This document shows, piece by piece, positions 25,063-32,787 of a stretch of 64,000 nt of DNA (position 1 is its first letter; the number at the start of each line of letters is the position of its first letter). The notes under the pieces are model-generated. The model saw only the letters and a program-made list of their open reading frames with translations. It ran no database searches and was not told the origin of the DNA. The stretch covers positions 1,488,001-1,552,000 of the forward strand of contig CBDESM010000003.1 of NCBI GenBank assembly GCA_965242485.1, given 5' to 3'. Source of the stretch: CBDESM01 sp965242485. GTDB lineage: Bacteria > Chloroflexota > Dehalococcoidia > Bin125. The position numbers were made by a program, and so were the translations under genes.

Positions 25063-25673
25063 TTAATTACCGTTTTCGACTGCGCCCTCTCCTGCGACGA
25101 GCTGGGATGCTGTAATTGGTTCGATCATGTACCAGCCGATATTCCTGCTCGTGGAGGCGATGACACGCAATATCTTCGCTGGCGTGGCGGTGCCTACCAA
25201 ACTGCCGTTTCTAGGCGAACTGGAAACTCGGGCCGTGCATCGAGCACTTTCTCCAAGAGGGGTTCGAAATCGCGATCCATTGACACGAGAACGCCGATGT
25301 CAAACAATTCTTCCAACACGCCGGCATAGAAATCCAATGCCAGCGAAATGTCGATCCCCTTCTCTCTCGGAGCTTCCGGAGGCCCGCTCAACGGGCGGGT
25401 GATGACGGTGACGCCTTGCGCGCGCCATTGAGCGATTTGCCGGTGCGCGGGCGCGAAGCCCCGATCGTTGAGCCGTGGCATGCCACGATATACGCGTACC
25501 TCCTCAAGCTGCCGACTGGCGGTGCCGGAGGCGGGCGTTCGACGGCTGCAGATGAGTTCGGCCAATGCGAGTGGAGAGACTTGGCCGAATGAAGGCGGGC
25601 TGTTTCGCGTGTGGAACGCCCGGCGGGCCGAGTGGTACACATTCTGATAGTCGATGAAGACCACTGCACGCAT
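25063..25673 (-). pseudogene. NYN-domain (LabA/DUF88-like) putative RNase, probable C-terminal frameshift
   Basis: Starts at ATG 25673 (a TTG at 25682 is also possible). NYN/PIN-like features: VVFIDYQNVYH with the first acidic residue, EVRVYRGMP, PREKGIDISLALDFYAG, and VLVSMDRDFEPLL with the paired acidic residues. The original frame stops at 25194 just after RLETAVW. The neighbouring frame is open from there to 25063 and reads KILRVIASTSRNIGWYMIEP, similar in pattern to the usual NYN C-terminus. One missing base near 25196 would give a normal ~203-aa protein. Nuclease core appears intact, so the truncated form might still act. Confidence 0.6.
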
Positions 25674-25842
25674 GATGTCCAAGGAGAAAGAAGTTCCCCG
25701 CCCTTCGGTGCGCTAGCCGGATGGCGGGGCAAATGGATTGCGCGGCCTGTTCCGCTTCCTGTCGGTCGCGGTCAGCCGCAGCGCACACTTCAAGGGTAGC
25801 GCGAATTGAGCTGCTGAGGCAACTTGAGCGAGCGCGACGGCT

Positions 25843-25848
25843 TACCCT
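25843..25848 (+). promoter_or_regulatory. putative -10 element (TACCCT)
   Basis: CTTACCCT, 19 nt upstream of ATG 25868. AGGAGG lies between. Confidence 0.3.
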
Positions 25849-25867
25849 GCGGGCAAGGAGGTGCGTG

Positions 25868-26740
25868 ATGGATGTTGGATTCGTGGGGACGGGGAAGATC
25901 GGGAACCCGATGTGCGCGAATGTGATTCGCGGGGGGCATCGGGTGATCGTGCATGACGCGGTGGAGGAGCATACGGCGAACCTGATCGAGCTGGGGGCGT
26001 CGTGGGCGGGCTCGGCGGCGGAGGTGGCGGGGCGGGCGGAGCTCGTGCTGACTTCGCTGCCGGGGCCGGTGCAGGTGGATTCGGTGTTCCGCGACGAGGG
26101 CGGGATTTTGGCGGGCGCGGAGCCGGGGTTGGTCTGCTTGGATCTGTCGACGAACCTGCCGTCGACGGTGCGGCTGCTGGCGGAGCGGGCGGCGGAGCGC
26201 GGCGTGACGCTGGTCGATTCGCCGGTCTCCAACGGGGTCATCGGCGCCGAGCGGGGCGAGCTGGCGGTGATGGTCGGCGGGTCGGAGGAGCAGTTCGGCA
26301 AGTACCTGCCGGTGCTCGAATGCATCGGCAGCCACGTCTTTTTCCTCGACGAGCTGGGGATGGGCTGCGTGGCCAAGATCGTGAACAACATGGTCGGGAT
26401 CACGTCGATGCAGGTGCTGATCGAGGGCGTGGCGCTGGCGGAGAAGGCGGGGCTGGACCCGGCCAAGGCGCACGAGATCATGAGCGTCGCTTCGGCCCGC
26501 GCCTACGTGGGCGGGATGCCGGCGCTGCTGGAGCGGAACTTCGACGATCCCACGTTCTTCCTGCAGTGGGCGGCGAAGGACGTCTCGCTGGCGGTGCAGG
26601 TCGCGCGGGAGCAGCAGATGCCGCTGCCGATCGCGTCGGCCGCGGCCGACACGCTGATGCGCGCGGCCAACCGCGGCCAGTCGCACCGCTCCGTCCAGTC
26701 CACGCTCGACACCGTCGAGCAGGACGCGGGCATACAGTGA
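25868..26740 (+). CDS. 3-hydroxyisobutyrate dehydrogenase-like NAD(P)-dependent oxidoreductase
   Basis: 290 aa from ATG 25868, with AGGAGG 6 nt upstream. Rossmann motif GFVGTGKIGNPM at the N-terminus, substrate-binding DSPVSNGVIGAERGELAVM, and the catalytic Lys in AKIVNNMVGI. The C-terminal all-alpha domain includes WAAKDVSLAVQVA. The family oxidises beta-hydroxyacids such as 3-hydroxyisobutyrate or tartronate semialdehyde; exact substrate unknown. Codons are strongly G-ending, unlike the C-ending genes upstream. Followed after 16 nt by the HTH-ImmA gene. Confidence 0.9.
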   Translation: MDVGFVGTGKIGNPMCANVIRGGHRVIVHDAVEEHTANLIELGASWAGSAAEVAGRAELVLTSLPGPVQVDSVFRDEGGILAGAEPGLVCLDLSTNLPSTVRLLAERAAERGVTLVDSPVSNGVIGAERGELAVMVGGSEEQFGKYLPVLECIGSHVFFLDELGMGCVAKIVNNMVGITSMQVLIEGVALAEKAGLDPAKAHEIMSVASARAYVGGMPALLERNFDDPTFFLQWAAKDVSLAVQVAREQQMPLPIASAAADTLMRAANRGQSHRSVQSTLDTVEQDAGIQ

Positions 26741-26756
26741 CCGGCGGGAGCCCGCA

Positions 26757-27878
26757 ATGCCCGCCAGGTACGAGCCCGTAACGCCGTCCGTCGTCGGATG
26801 GGCGATTGACGAATCCGGCTACGCGACCGGGGAGATCGCCGCGCACCTCAAGATCGAAGCGGAGACCGTTCAAGCCTGGCGCGACGGAACGGAACGCCCC
26901 ACGGCCGGCCAGCTCACGAAGCTGAGCCGGCGGGTGCGCAGGCCTCGCGAGCTGTTCTATCTGCCACAGCCGCCTCGAGAGGCGGGCATTCCGGCAACGC
27001 TGCGCACGGCGAACGGGGCGGACAAGCGCGAACTGGCTCCCCCCGAACTGCTCGCGATCCGGCGGGCGCGGCGGGTTCAGCGGATGGTCGCCTTCCTGCG
27101 CCGCGACGACCCCGCGGATGTGCCGCGCTTCGAGCCGGAAGCGGATCCCGCATGGGCGGGCGATGAGCTTCGGGTTTGGTCCGGAGTGTCATTTGTCGCG
27201 GCACGGGCATGGAAGTCCGACGTTGAAGCCCGTCGCGCGTGGGCGGCTGCCATTGAAAAGCGCGGCGTGCTCGTGATGTCCTACTCGCTCAAGAAGGAAG
27301 GGTTGCGCGGCTTCGCGCTGCCCGACCGCGCCGCGCCGCTGATCGCGGTGAACACGGCTCACAATGAGGGCTCGCGTTCATTCACGATGTGGCACGAACT
27401 CGCCCATCTCGCCGTGTCGCGCAGTGCAACTTGCCTCACCGCTACGGCGCGCCGCACGGAGGAGCGCTGGTGCGATGAGGTTGCGGCTGAGGTCGTCCTT
27501 CCCCGTGCCGAACTCGGGCGGGCCCCTCTTGAGCCGGCTTCCGATGACCGGCTCGAAGTCATCACGGCCGCAGCGCGTTACTTCCGGGTCAGTCTGCGGG
27601 CCGCCGCCGTGGCGCTCGGGCGCGATGATTCGGTCTCGGACGAGGACTACGAACTGGTCTGCCTCCGCGCGCCGGCCAGCGACACGGACAAACCGCGCGG
27701 CTTCGGGCGCAACGCGCGCAGCCGATCGGACGACCGGTTGCGCGAAGTCGGCATGCTCGCCGCACGCAGCATCATCGCGGGGATCGAGTCGGGCGAAGTC
27801 TCCGAGCACTCGGCCCGCAAAATCCTCCGGCTGGACGGCTTCGAGATCGCGCAGCTGTCGGAATCAATTGATGATTAG
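26757..27878 (+). CDS. XRE-type HTH plus ImmA/IrrE zinc peptidase-like regulator
   Basis: 373 aa. N-terminal HTH (GYATGEIAAHLKIEAETVQA, then the typical RRPRELFYLPQPP linker) and a C-terminal ImmA/IrrE (COG2856-type) domain with HELAH at residues 213-217 in SFTMWHELAHLAVSRS. Such proteins cleave or neutralise repressors or serve as antitoxin-like partners. The PIN-like DUF4411 gene overlaps its end by 8 nt, the classic arrangement for this pair. Probable toxin-antitoxin or mobile-element-type regulation; role inferred from context. Confidence 0.85.
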   Translation: MPARYEPVTPSVVGWAIDESGYATGEIAAHLKIEAETVQAWRDGTERPTAGQLTKLSRRVRRPRELFYLPQPPREAGIPATLRTANGADKRELAPPELLAIRRARRVQRMVAFLRRDDPADVPRFEPEADPAWAGDELRVWSGVSFVAARAWKSDVEARRAWAAAIEKRGVLVMSYSLKKEGLRGFALPDRAAPLIAVNTAHNEGSRSFTMWHELAHLAVSRSATCLTATARRTEERWCDEVAAEVVLPRAELGRAPLEPASDDRLEVITAAARYFRVSLRAAAVALGRDDSVSDEDYELVCLRAPASDTDKPRGFGRNARSRSDDRLREVGMLAARSIIAGIESGEVSEHSARKILRLDGFEIAQLSESIDD

Positions 27879-28389
27879 CCCCATGGCAGCGGATCCGCTC
27901 TTCGTGCTGGACACCTCGGCGATCGCCACGTTCAAGCAGCGCGGGCGCATCCCGCTGGAACGCCAATGGGCTTTTCTCCGCTGTTTGGAGGAAGCCGTGA
28001 TCGCGGGGCGGGTGTTCTTTCCGCATTTGGTCGTCGTTGAGCTGACGGACCGGGAACGCGTGCCGCATCCAGATGCGCCGGGTGTATGGGCGATCGGAGT
28101 CGGGGCCGCGGTGAGGCATGCCTACAGGCCGTCTACCGAGGCGCTCACCTCGGTCATGCAGCGCGCCGGCGACGTAGTCGATCCAGAAGATGCCGAAGAC
28201 GCTGATCCACATGTTCTTGCTCAAGCTCTGGACCTTCGCGAAATCACTAGCGCCGATGTGTTCGTCGTCAGTCAGGACACGCTGGGCGGTGAAGGGCACA
28301 TCTCGCTGCGCGAGGCCTGCGGGCGATTCGTCCCGTCGATCGGCCATATGACGCCGGAGGAGTTCGTTGCTGTCAGCGGCTGCCGGTAG
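27871..28389 (+). CDS. DUF4411 PIN-like toxin candidate
   Basis: 172 aa from ATG 27871 (ATG 27883 alternative). LFVLDTSAIATFKQRG provides the N-terminal PIN Asp, LVVVELTDRER the Glu, and ITSADVFVVSQD the C-terminal acidic residues. DUF4411 proteins occur next to HTH-ImmA genes, as here, and are predicted metal-dependent nucleases. The 8-nt overlap with the upstream gene suggests coupled translation, with the regulator made first. Confidence 0.82.
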   Translation: MISPMAADPLFVLDTSAIATFKQRGRIPLERQWAFLRCLEEAVIAGRVFFPHLVVVELTDRERVPHPDAPGVWAIGVGAAVRHAYRPSTEALTSVMQRAGDVVDPEDAEDADPHVLAQALDLREITSADVFVVSQDTLGGEGHISLREACGRFVPSIGHMTPEEFVAVSGCR

Positions 28390-28414
28390 GGTCGACCTAG
28401 CGACGGGGGGCAAG

Positions 28415-28561
28415 ATGTTCGGACGCGGGCGCAAGCCGAGGTTGGGGTTGGCGGGCAGGTGGCGGCTTCCCAAGTTGAGGCGCAATAAGTGGCGCAGGGG
28501 GTGGCGCTGGAAGCTGGTGAAGATGGGGTTGTCGCTCTGGCTCTTGAGGAAGGGCTTCTAG
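28415..28561 (+). CDS. possible small basic protein (48 aa)
   Basis: ATG 28415 follows a G6 run. The peptide is very rich in Arg, Lys and Trp (for example RNKWRRGWRWKLVKMG) and ends in a short hydrophobic stretch. It looks like a membrane- or nucleic-acid-binding microprotein, but could be chance. It fills most of the 289-nt space between the DUF4411 and CcdA-like genes; nothing else is evident there. Confidence 0.3.
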   Translation: MFGRGRKPRLGLAGRWRLPKLRRNKWRRGWRWKLVKMGLSLWLLRKGF

Positions 28562-28666
28562 ACGTCGCCGCCGAACGGGGCATGCGTTAGATGCGATCCG
28601 CTGCATGTCGGACTCGGGCTCGATTTCATTGAAGCCGGCGGCTGCCTCTCTGACACGGCCGCCTAG

Positions 28667-28672
28667 TACCAT
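28667..28672 (+). promoter_or_regulatory. putative -10 element (TACCAT), leaderless spacing
   Basis: TACCAT followed by 6 nt and ATG 28679. No ribosome-binding sequence between. Confidence 0.38.
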
Positions 28673-28678
28673 CTGCTC

Positions 28679-29515
28679 ATGGCTGTTACCGCTTCTGCTG
28701 CGGTTCCGACGGGGCGGCGCGTGGTGTTCTTCCATGCGGCGGCGTTCGTGTTGGGGTTTTCGGTGGTGTTCGTGGCGCTGGGGGCGCTGCTGGGGGCGCT
28801 GGGGTCGGCGTTTCAGGACGAGCTGATCTGGTTCCAGCGGGTGGCGGGGGCGGCGCTGGTGATCTTGGGGCTGCATCTGGCGGAGGTGATCACGATCCCG
28901 TTCCTGTACCGCTCGTTCCAAGTCGGGGGGCAGGCGGGGCCGGCGGCGCGCGAGGCGGGCGGCGGGCGGGCGCGGGCGGCGGCGGACTACGGGCGCTCGG
29001 CCGTGGTCGGGGTCGCGTTCTCGATCGGCTGGACGCCGTGCGTGGGGCCGATTTTGGCGGGGATCCTGGTGCTGGCGCTCGATTCGGCTTCGCTGGTGCA
29101 GGCGGTGATCCTGCTGGTCTGCTACGCGGCGGGGCTGGGCATCCCCTTCCTGCTGGTCGGCGCGGCGCTGGGCGAGTCGACCAACTTCCTGCGCAAGATG
29201 AACCGCTGGATGCCGGTCGTGTCGGTGGTGTCGGGCATCCTACTGATCTTCGTGGGGATGCTGATCGCGCTGGACCGCGTGGTGGTGCTGAACACGGCGC
29301 TGGGCTCGATCGGAATCGACATCCTCGCGGGCGACAGTTCGCAGATGCTGTCGCTGAACCTGGGCTCGGCGGCGCTGGCGTTCGCGGGCGGGTTCGTGTC
29401 GTTCATCTCGCCGTGCGTGCTGCCACTGGTGCCGATCTACTTGGGCCACTTGGCCGGGATCGGGGCGGAGCAGGCGCAGCAGCGGGGCCCGGCCGAACAG
29501 GCGCCGGCCGGCTGA
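28679..29515 (+). CDS. CcdA/DsbD-type thiol transporter, helices in circularly permuted order
   Basis: 278 aa, six membrane segments. Ordinary CcdA begins with a helix carrying SPCVLPLVP and has WTPC in helix 4. Here the protein begins at what is normally helix 2 (VFFHAAAFVLGFSVVFVALG), carries WTPCVGP with Cys121 in the third segment, and ends with the normal first helix, FISPCVLPLVPIYLGHLAG, with Cys246 near the C-terminus. Both redox Cys are kept. Six helices with both ends on one side would tolerate such a permutation. CcdA moves electrons across the membrane for cytochrome c maturation or disulfide reduction. No SPCV helix is encoded upstream of the start. Confidence 0.82.
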   Translation: MAVTASAAVPTGRRVVFFHAAAFVLGFSVVFVALGALLGALGSAFQDELIWFQRVAGAALVILGLHLAEVITIPFLYRSFQVGGQAGPAAREAGGGRARAAADYGRSAVVGVAFSIGWTPCVGPILAGILVLALDSASLVQAVILLVCYAAGLGIPFLLVGAALGESTNFLRKMNRWMPVVSVVSGILLIFVGMLIALDRVVVLNTALGSIGIDILAGDSSQMLSLNLGSAALAFAGGFVSFISPCVLPLVPIYLGHLAGIGAEQAQQRGPAEQAPAG

Positions 29516-29519
29516 GCCG

Positions 29520-30311
29520 TCAGCTGGGGCCCGGGTCGAAGCGGCCGAAGAATTCCAGCGCGGCCCGGTTGAACTCTTCGGCTGCGCCGATGTTGACGGC
29601 GTGCGGGGCGCGCACCTTGACGATCTCCATGCCGGCGGCGTTGGCTTCGGCCCATTCGAGCGAGGGGGCGAAGGCTTCCTCGCGCGTGCCGGCGATGAGC
29701 AGCGTCGGCACGGTGTTGCGGGGCAGCGCGTGGCGCAGCGAGGTGTGCGGCGAGGTGTGGAGCATCGTGCGGGCGATGCCGGCGGCGGTGCTCGCGCGCA
29801 TGTCGGCGTCGAAGGCGTCGCGGTCGGCGTCGGAGAAGGCGCGGGCGCGTCGCGGGTTGAGCGGGTGCGCCATTACCGCGTCGATTCCCCCGGCGGCGAG
29901 CTGCTCGGCGCGAGTGCGGGCGGCTTCTGGGTCGCGGACGCGGATCGGGTCGCCGAAGGCGGAGTGCGAGTTGGTGACGACCTGCGCGATCACCTCGCCG
30001 GGCCGCGAGAAGGAGTAGTGCATCGCCAAGGCCGCGCCGAGCGATTGGGCGGCGACGAACCAGCGCTCGACGCCCAGCTCCGCGCGGATCGCGGAGAAGC
30101 GCTCGGCATAGCGCTCGGGTAGGTACTCGGCCTCTGATTCCGGCGCGGGCGAGCGGCCGTGGCCGAGCAGCTCGACCACGACGGTGCGGTAATGCCGCTG
30201 GAACGCGGGCAGGTTCAGGCGCCAGTGCTGGCGGCAGCTGAGGATGCCGTGGACGAATAGGATCGCCGTCGCGCCGTCGGGCCCGGCGATGTCGACGTGG
30301 AGATCGGCCAC
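29520..30311 (-). CDS. alpha/beta-hydrolase fold protein
   Basis: 263 aa. Oxyanion region FVHGILSC near residue 20, nucleophile elbow VAAQSLGAALA (Ser in AQSLG), acidic residue near LLIAGTREEAF and a terminal His in RAPHAVNIGA. The substrate class is unknown (ester, lactone or C-C bond). It starts 12 nt after the stop of the ferritin-like gene 30324-31607 and is therefore the third gene of that operon. It may hydrolyse the product of the oxygenase-like pair. Ends 4 nt from the convergent CcdA-like gene. Confidence 0.85.
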   Translation of the reverse strand: MADLHVDIAGPDGATAILFVHGILSCRQHWRLNLPAFQRHYRTVVVELLGHGRSPAPESEAEYLPERYAERFSAIRAELGVERWFVAAQSLGAALAMHYSFSRPGEVIAQVVTNSHSAFGDPIRVRDPEAARTRAEQLAAGGIDAVMAHPLNPRRARAFSDADRDAFDADMRASTAAGIARTMLHTSPHTSLRHALPRNTVPTLLIAGTREEAFAPSLEWAEANAAGMEIVKVRAPHAVNIGAAEEFNRAALEFFGRFDPGPS

Positions 30312-30323
30312 CTGGGCGGGCTG

Positions 30324-31607
30324 CTAGCCGGCGCGGTTGATCGCCCGGGTGGAGGCCGCGCCTTCGGCGAGCACTTTGTCGACCTCGCCGCCGGCGAGCG
30401 ACGTGAAGAGCGGGTCCTGGGTCGAGAGCGGCAGCAGCGGGTTGGTTTCGCCGAGCCGGCTGTAGCCCGCCTCCATGGTGCGGTGGACGTAGTCGCGGAA
30501 CTGGCGCTCACGCAGCGACTTGAGCTGCTCGACGCCGGCGTCCAGCCGTTCGACCCCGTCGGCGTAGAGCACGGCGAGCGCCTCGCGTTCGATCGGCGAC
30601 TGGACCATCTCGCTGGCCAGCGAGCCCTCCGCCTTGCCGAAGAAGATCGGCAGCTCCTCGCCGGCGCGCTCGCCGTTGCGGGCGTACCACTCGAGGTGCT
30701 TGAGGCCGTATTCGAGATGGCGCTTGGAGTCGCCGGCGAGGCGGGCGAAGAGGTCGCGGTCGAAGTCGGTCCGCGCCCATTCGCCGGCCGCTTCGAAGGC
30801 AGTCAGCTCGTAGGACTTGTAGACGACGTCGAGCGCGATGATCATGTCGGTGAAAGTGAGGCCGTTGTACCAGGCGTTGGAGATGTCGCCCAAGGGCGCG
30901 CGGCCGATCGCGCCGCCGCCGACCAAGGCGCGCTTGCGCAGCGCCTCGACCTTGCGGCCGGCGTCGTAGACCTGCGTCGAGAGGAACAGCTTCACTTCGT
31001 GGAAGCCGTAGGAGATTTCCTCGAACCACTTGCTGATGATCTTCTGCTCGGTGATCCCGTAGGTCGAGTAGACGGCGCAGAACTGGCCGGTGGCGCGCTC
31101 GACTTCGGGGGAGAGTTCCTCCAGCGAGTCCCACTGGAGGTCGGTCGCCGGCACCCAGCGGTCGCGGATCGCGTCCTCGTAGAGATCGCCGACGCCGTCG
31201 GCCCAGACCTCGGTGCGGTCGTAGATCGAGTAGTTGGCCGGCATGTGCAGGCCCGGCGCGGTGGTGGTGCCGCGCGGCGTGTCGTTGCGCAGCTTCCAGA
31301 CGTCCGGGATGTCGCCGTAGGAGCCGATGTCGACGTCCGTCAGCCGCATCCCGTCCTCCGACGGCTCCGGGTACAGCCCCGTCTCCGCCGGCGTCTGCAG
31401 CATGATCAGCTGCGCCTTCGCGAACGGGTGATCCGGCTGCTCCTCCATGAAGCCCAGCCACTTCGCCACCCGCTCGGGCTCGATCTTGACGTTCAGGATC
31501 GCCTCGACCTGGCTCGGAGCGGCCGGCGACGCCTCCGCCCGCTCGATCAGCTCCGGCGACCAGCCCCGGGCCGTCGCGCGCATCTTCAACTTCTGATCGA
31601 GCTGCAT
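30324..31607 (-). CDS. ferritin-like/R2-like protein with degenerate metal-ligand motifs
   Basis: 427 aa from ATG 31607 (AAGGA upstream). Paralogue of the next gene in transcription order. Aligning LFLSTQVYDAGRKVEALRKR with its partner's LFLGTQLMDEARHLDVFRKR shows the diiron E-x-x-H replaced by A-x-x-K. The second motif, DSKRHLEYG against DESRHLAFG, has lost its Glu. It therefore probably cannot bind a diiron centre. I infer a non-catalytic partner subunit, like the beta subunit of bacterial multicomponent monooxygenases. It carries an extra ~100-residue N-terminal region absent from the partner. Second gene of a three-gene operon. Confidence 0.8.
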   Translation of the reverse strand: MQLDQKLKMRATARGWSPELIERAEASPAAPSQVEAILNVKIEPERVAKWLGFMEEQPDHPFAKAQLIMLQTPAETGLYPEPSEDGMRLTDVDIGSYGDIPDVWKLRNDTPRGTTTAPGLHMPANYSIYDRTEVWADGVGDLYEDAIRDRWVPATDLQWDSLEELSPEVERATGQFCAVYSTYGITEQKIISKWFEEISYGFHEVKLFLSTQVYDAGRKVEALRKRALVGGGAIGRAPLGDISNAWYNGLTFTDMIIALDVVYKSYELTAFEAAGEWARTDFDRDLFARLAGDSKRHLEYGLKHLEWYARNGERAGEELPIFFGKAEGSLASEMVQSPIEREALAVLYADGVERLDAGVEQLKSLRERQFRDYVHRTMEAGYSRLGETNPLLPLSTQDPLFTSLAGGEVDKVLAEGAASTRAINRAG

Positions 31608-31651
31608 GGGCCCGGTCCTTCCGAATTCCCCGACCGGCCGCGCCGGCCCCG

Positions 31652-32686
31652 CTAGACCGTCACCAGCTCCCGCATCTCGGGGGCCATGCGGTCGAGCCGG
31701 TCGCCGAGGCCGACCACCTGGAGGCGGTGGTAGTACTCGTTGATCTGCTTCTTGCGCATCAGCTGGACCAGCTTGTAGCCCTCGTCGAGGTTGTCGATCC
31801 CGCCGCCGGCGAGCACGGCCAGCGCCTCGCCGGTGATCGGGTTGGTGGTCAGGCCGGCCTGCGTGTTCTGCACCGTCTCGTTGACGTCGAGGTAGTGGTG
31901 CAGTTCTTCCTTGCGCCAGGGCTGGGTCTCGACCATGTACTTGGTGTGGGTGACGCCGAAGGCGAGGTGGCGCGACTCGTCCTGGGCGGCGAGGCGGAAC
32001 ATGCGCTTCTCGGCTTCGTTCTGGCCGATCAGCTCGCCCATGCGGAAGAGCGACTGGACCAGCCCCTCGGCGAAGAGGTGGAGGATCGCGGTCATCTCGG
32101 TGAAATCGTCGATGGCGAGCAGTCCGACGGCGCCGAGCCCGGCGAAGGAGAGGCCGCCGCCGTTGACCAGCGCGCGCTTGCGGAAGACGTCGAGGTGCCG
32201 CGCCTCGTCCATCAGCTGGGTGCCGAGGAAGAGCTGCGACTCGAAGAAGTCGGGGTGGACGGTTTCGAGGAAGCGGCCGGGCACGTCGCCGGCGATGAAC
32301 TCGACCTGGGTCAGGAAGGTGCAGAGCGTGCACATGGCGCGCTCGATGTCGTCGGGCTGTTCGCCGATGGTCTCCCAGGGGATGTCGCGGGCGCTGGACC
32401 ACTGGCGCTGCTGCGCCTCTTCGTAGAGCAGCATCGCGCTTTCGGACCAGACATCGCCCTTGTCGCGGTACTGGCGTGCGTGGGTGTTGGAGCGGGGGTC
32501 GGGCTCGACGCCGCGCGGGGTGAAGCTGCGCGCGTCGGCCATGTCGCGGCCTTCGACGGAGGCCATGCGCTGGTTGATCGACTGCAAGGTGACGCCCTTG
32601 CGGCCCACCTCCACTTCGAAGTCGGGGTCCGTTTCGAGGTTCAACCAGTCGAGGTTGAGGCCGGGGAACTCGATCGAGGTGGTCAT
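31652..32686 (-). CDS. ferritin-like/R2-like diiron oxygenase candidate
   Basis: 344 aa from ATG 32686, with AGGAAGA upstream. Two canonical ferritin-like metal motifs: E-x-x-H in MDEARHLDVF and in DESRHLAFGV. Helix Glu ligands are likely in TQVEFIAGD and HLFAEGLVQSLF. Related to ribonucleotide-reductase small-subunit-like and AurF/R2-like oxidases rather than to true NrdB. No NrdA is nearby, so nucleotide reduction is unlikely. Catalyses, by family, O2-dependent oxidation of an unknown substrate. First gene of the operon with a degenerate paralogue and a hydrolase. Confidence 0.82.
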   Translation of the reverse strand: MTTSIEFPGLNLDWLNLETDPDFEVEVGRKGVTLQSINQRMASVEGRDMADARSFTPRGVEPDPRSNTHARQYRDKGDVWSESAMLLYEEAQQRQWSSARDIPWETIGEQPDDIERAMCTLCTFLTQVEFIAGDVPGRFLETVHPDFFESQLFLGTQLMDEARHLDVFRKRALVNGGGLSFAGLGAVGLLAIDDFTEMTAILHLFAEGLVQSLFRMGELIGQNEAEKRMFRLAAQDESRHLAFGVTHTKYMVETQPWRKEELHHYLDVNETVQNTQAGLTTNPITGEALAVLAGGGIDNLDEGYKLVQLMRKKQINEYYHRLQVVGLGDRLDRMAPEMRELVTV

Positions 32687-32729
32687 GGGGTCTTCCTGCG
32701 TGTCCAGCCAGCGGGCGCTGTCACCGCAA

Positions 32730-32735
32730 AGCATA
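32730..32735 (-). promoter_or_regulatory. putative -10 element (TATGCT)
   Basis: Minus-strand TATGCT 43 nt upstream of the ferritin-like operon start at 32686. Confidence 0.3.
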
Positions 32736-32787
32736 CCAGCGGATGCGGCTTGATCGGCCGCTCCCTGCCCCGCGGGTCAAGGCCGGG

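Noticed and set aside
25260..25280. GGTTCGAAAT resembling a tRNA T-loop
   Set aside because: It lies inside the NYN coding sequence and has no flanking tRNA arms.
31652..32686. class I ribonucleotide reductase small subunit (NrdB)
   Set aside because: Diiron motifs fit the superfamily, but no NrdA is nearby, a degenerate paralogue follows, and the C-terminus lacks the usual Tyr-containing tail pattern.
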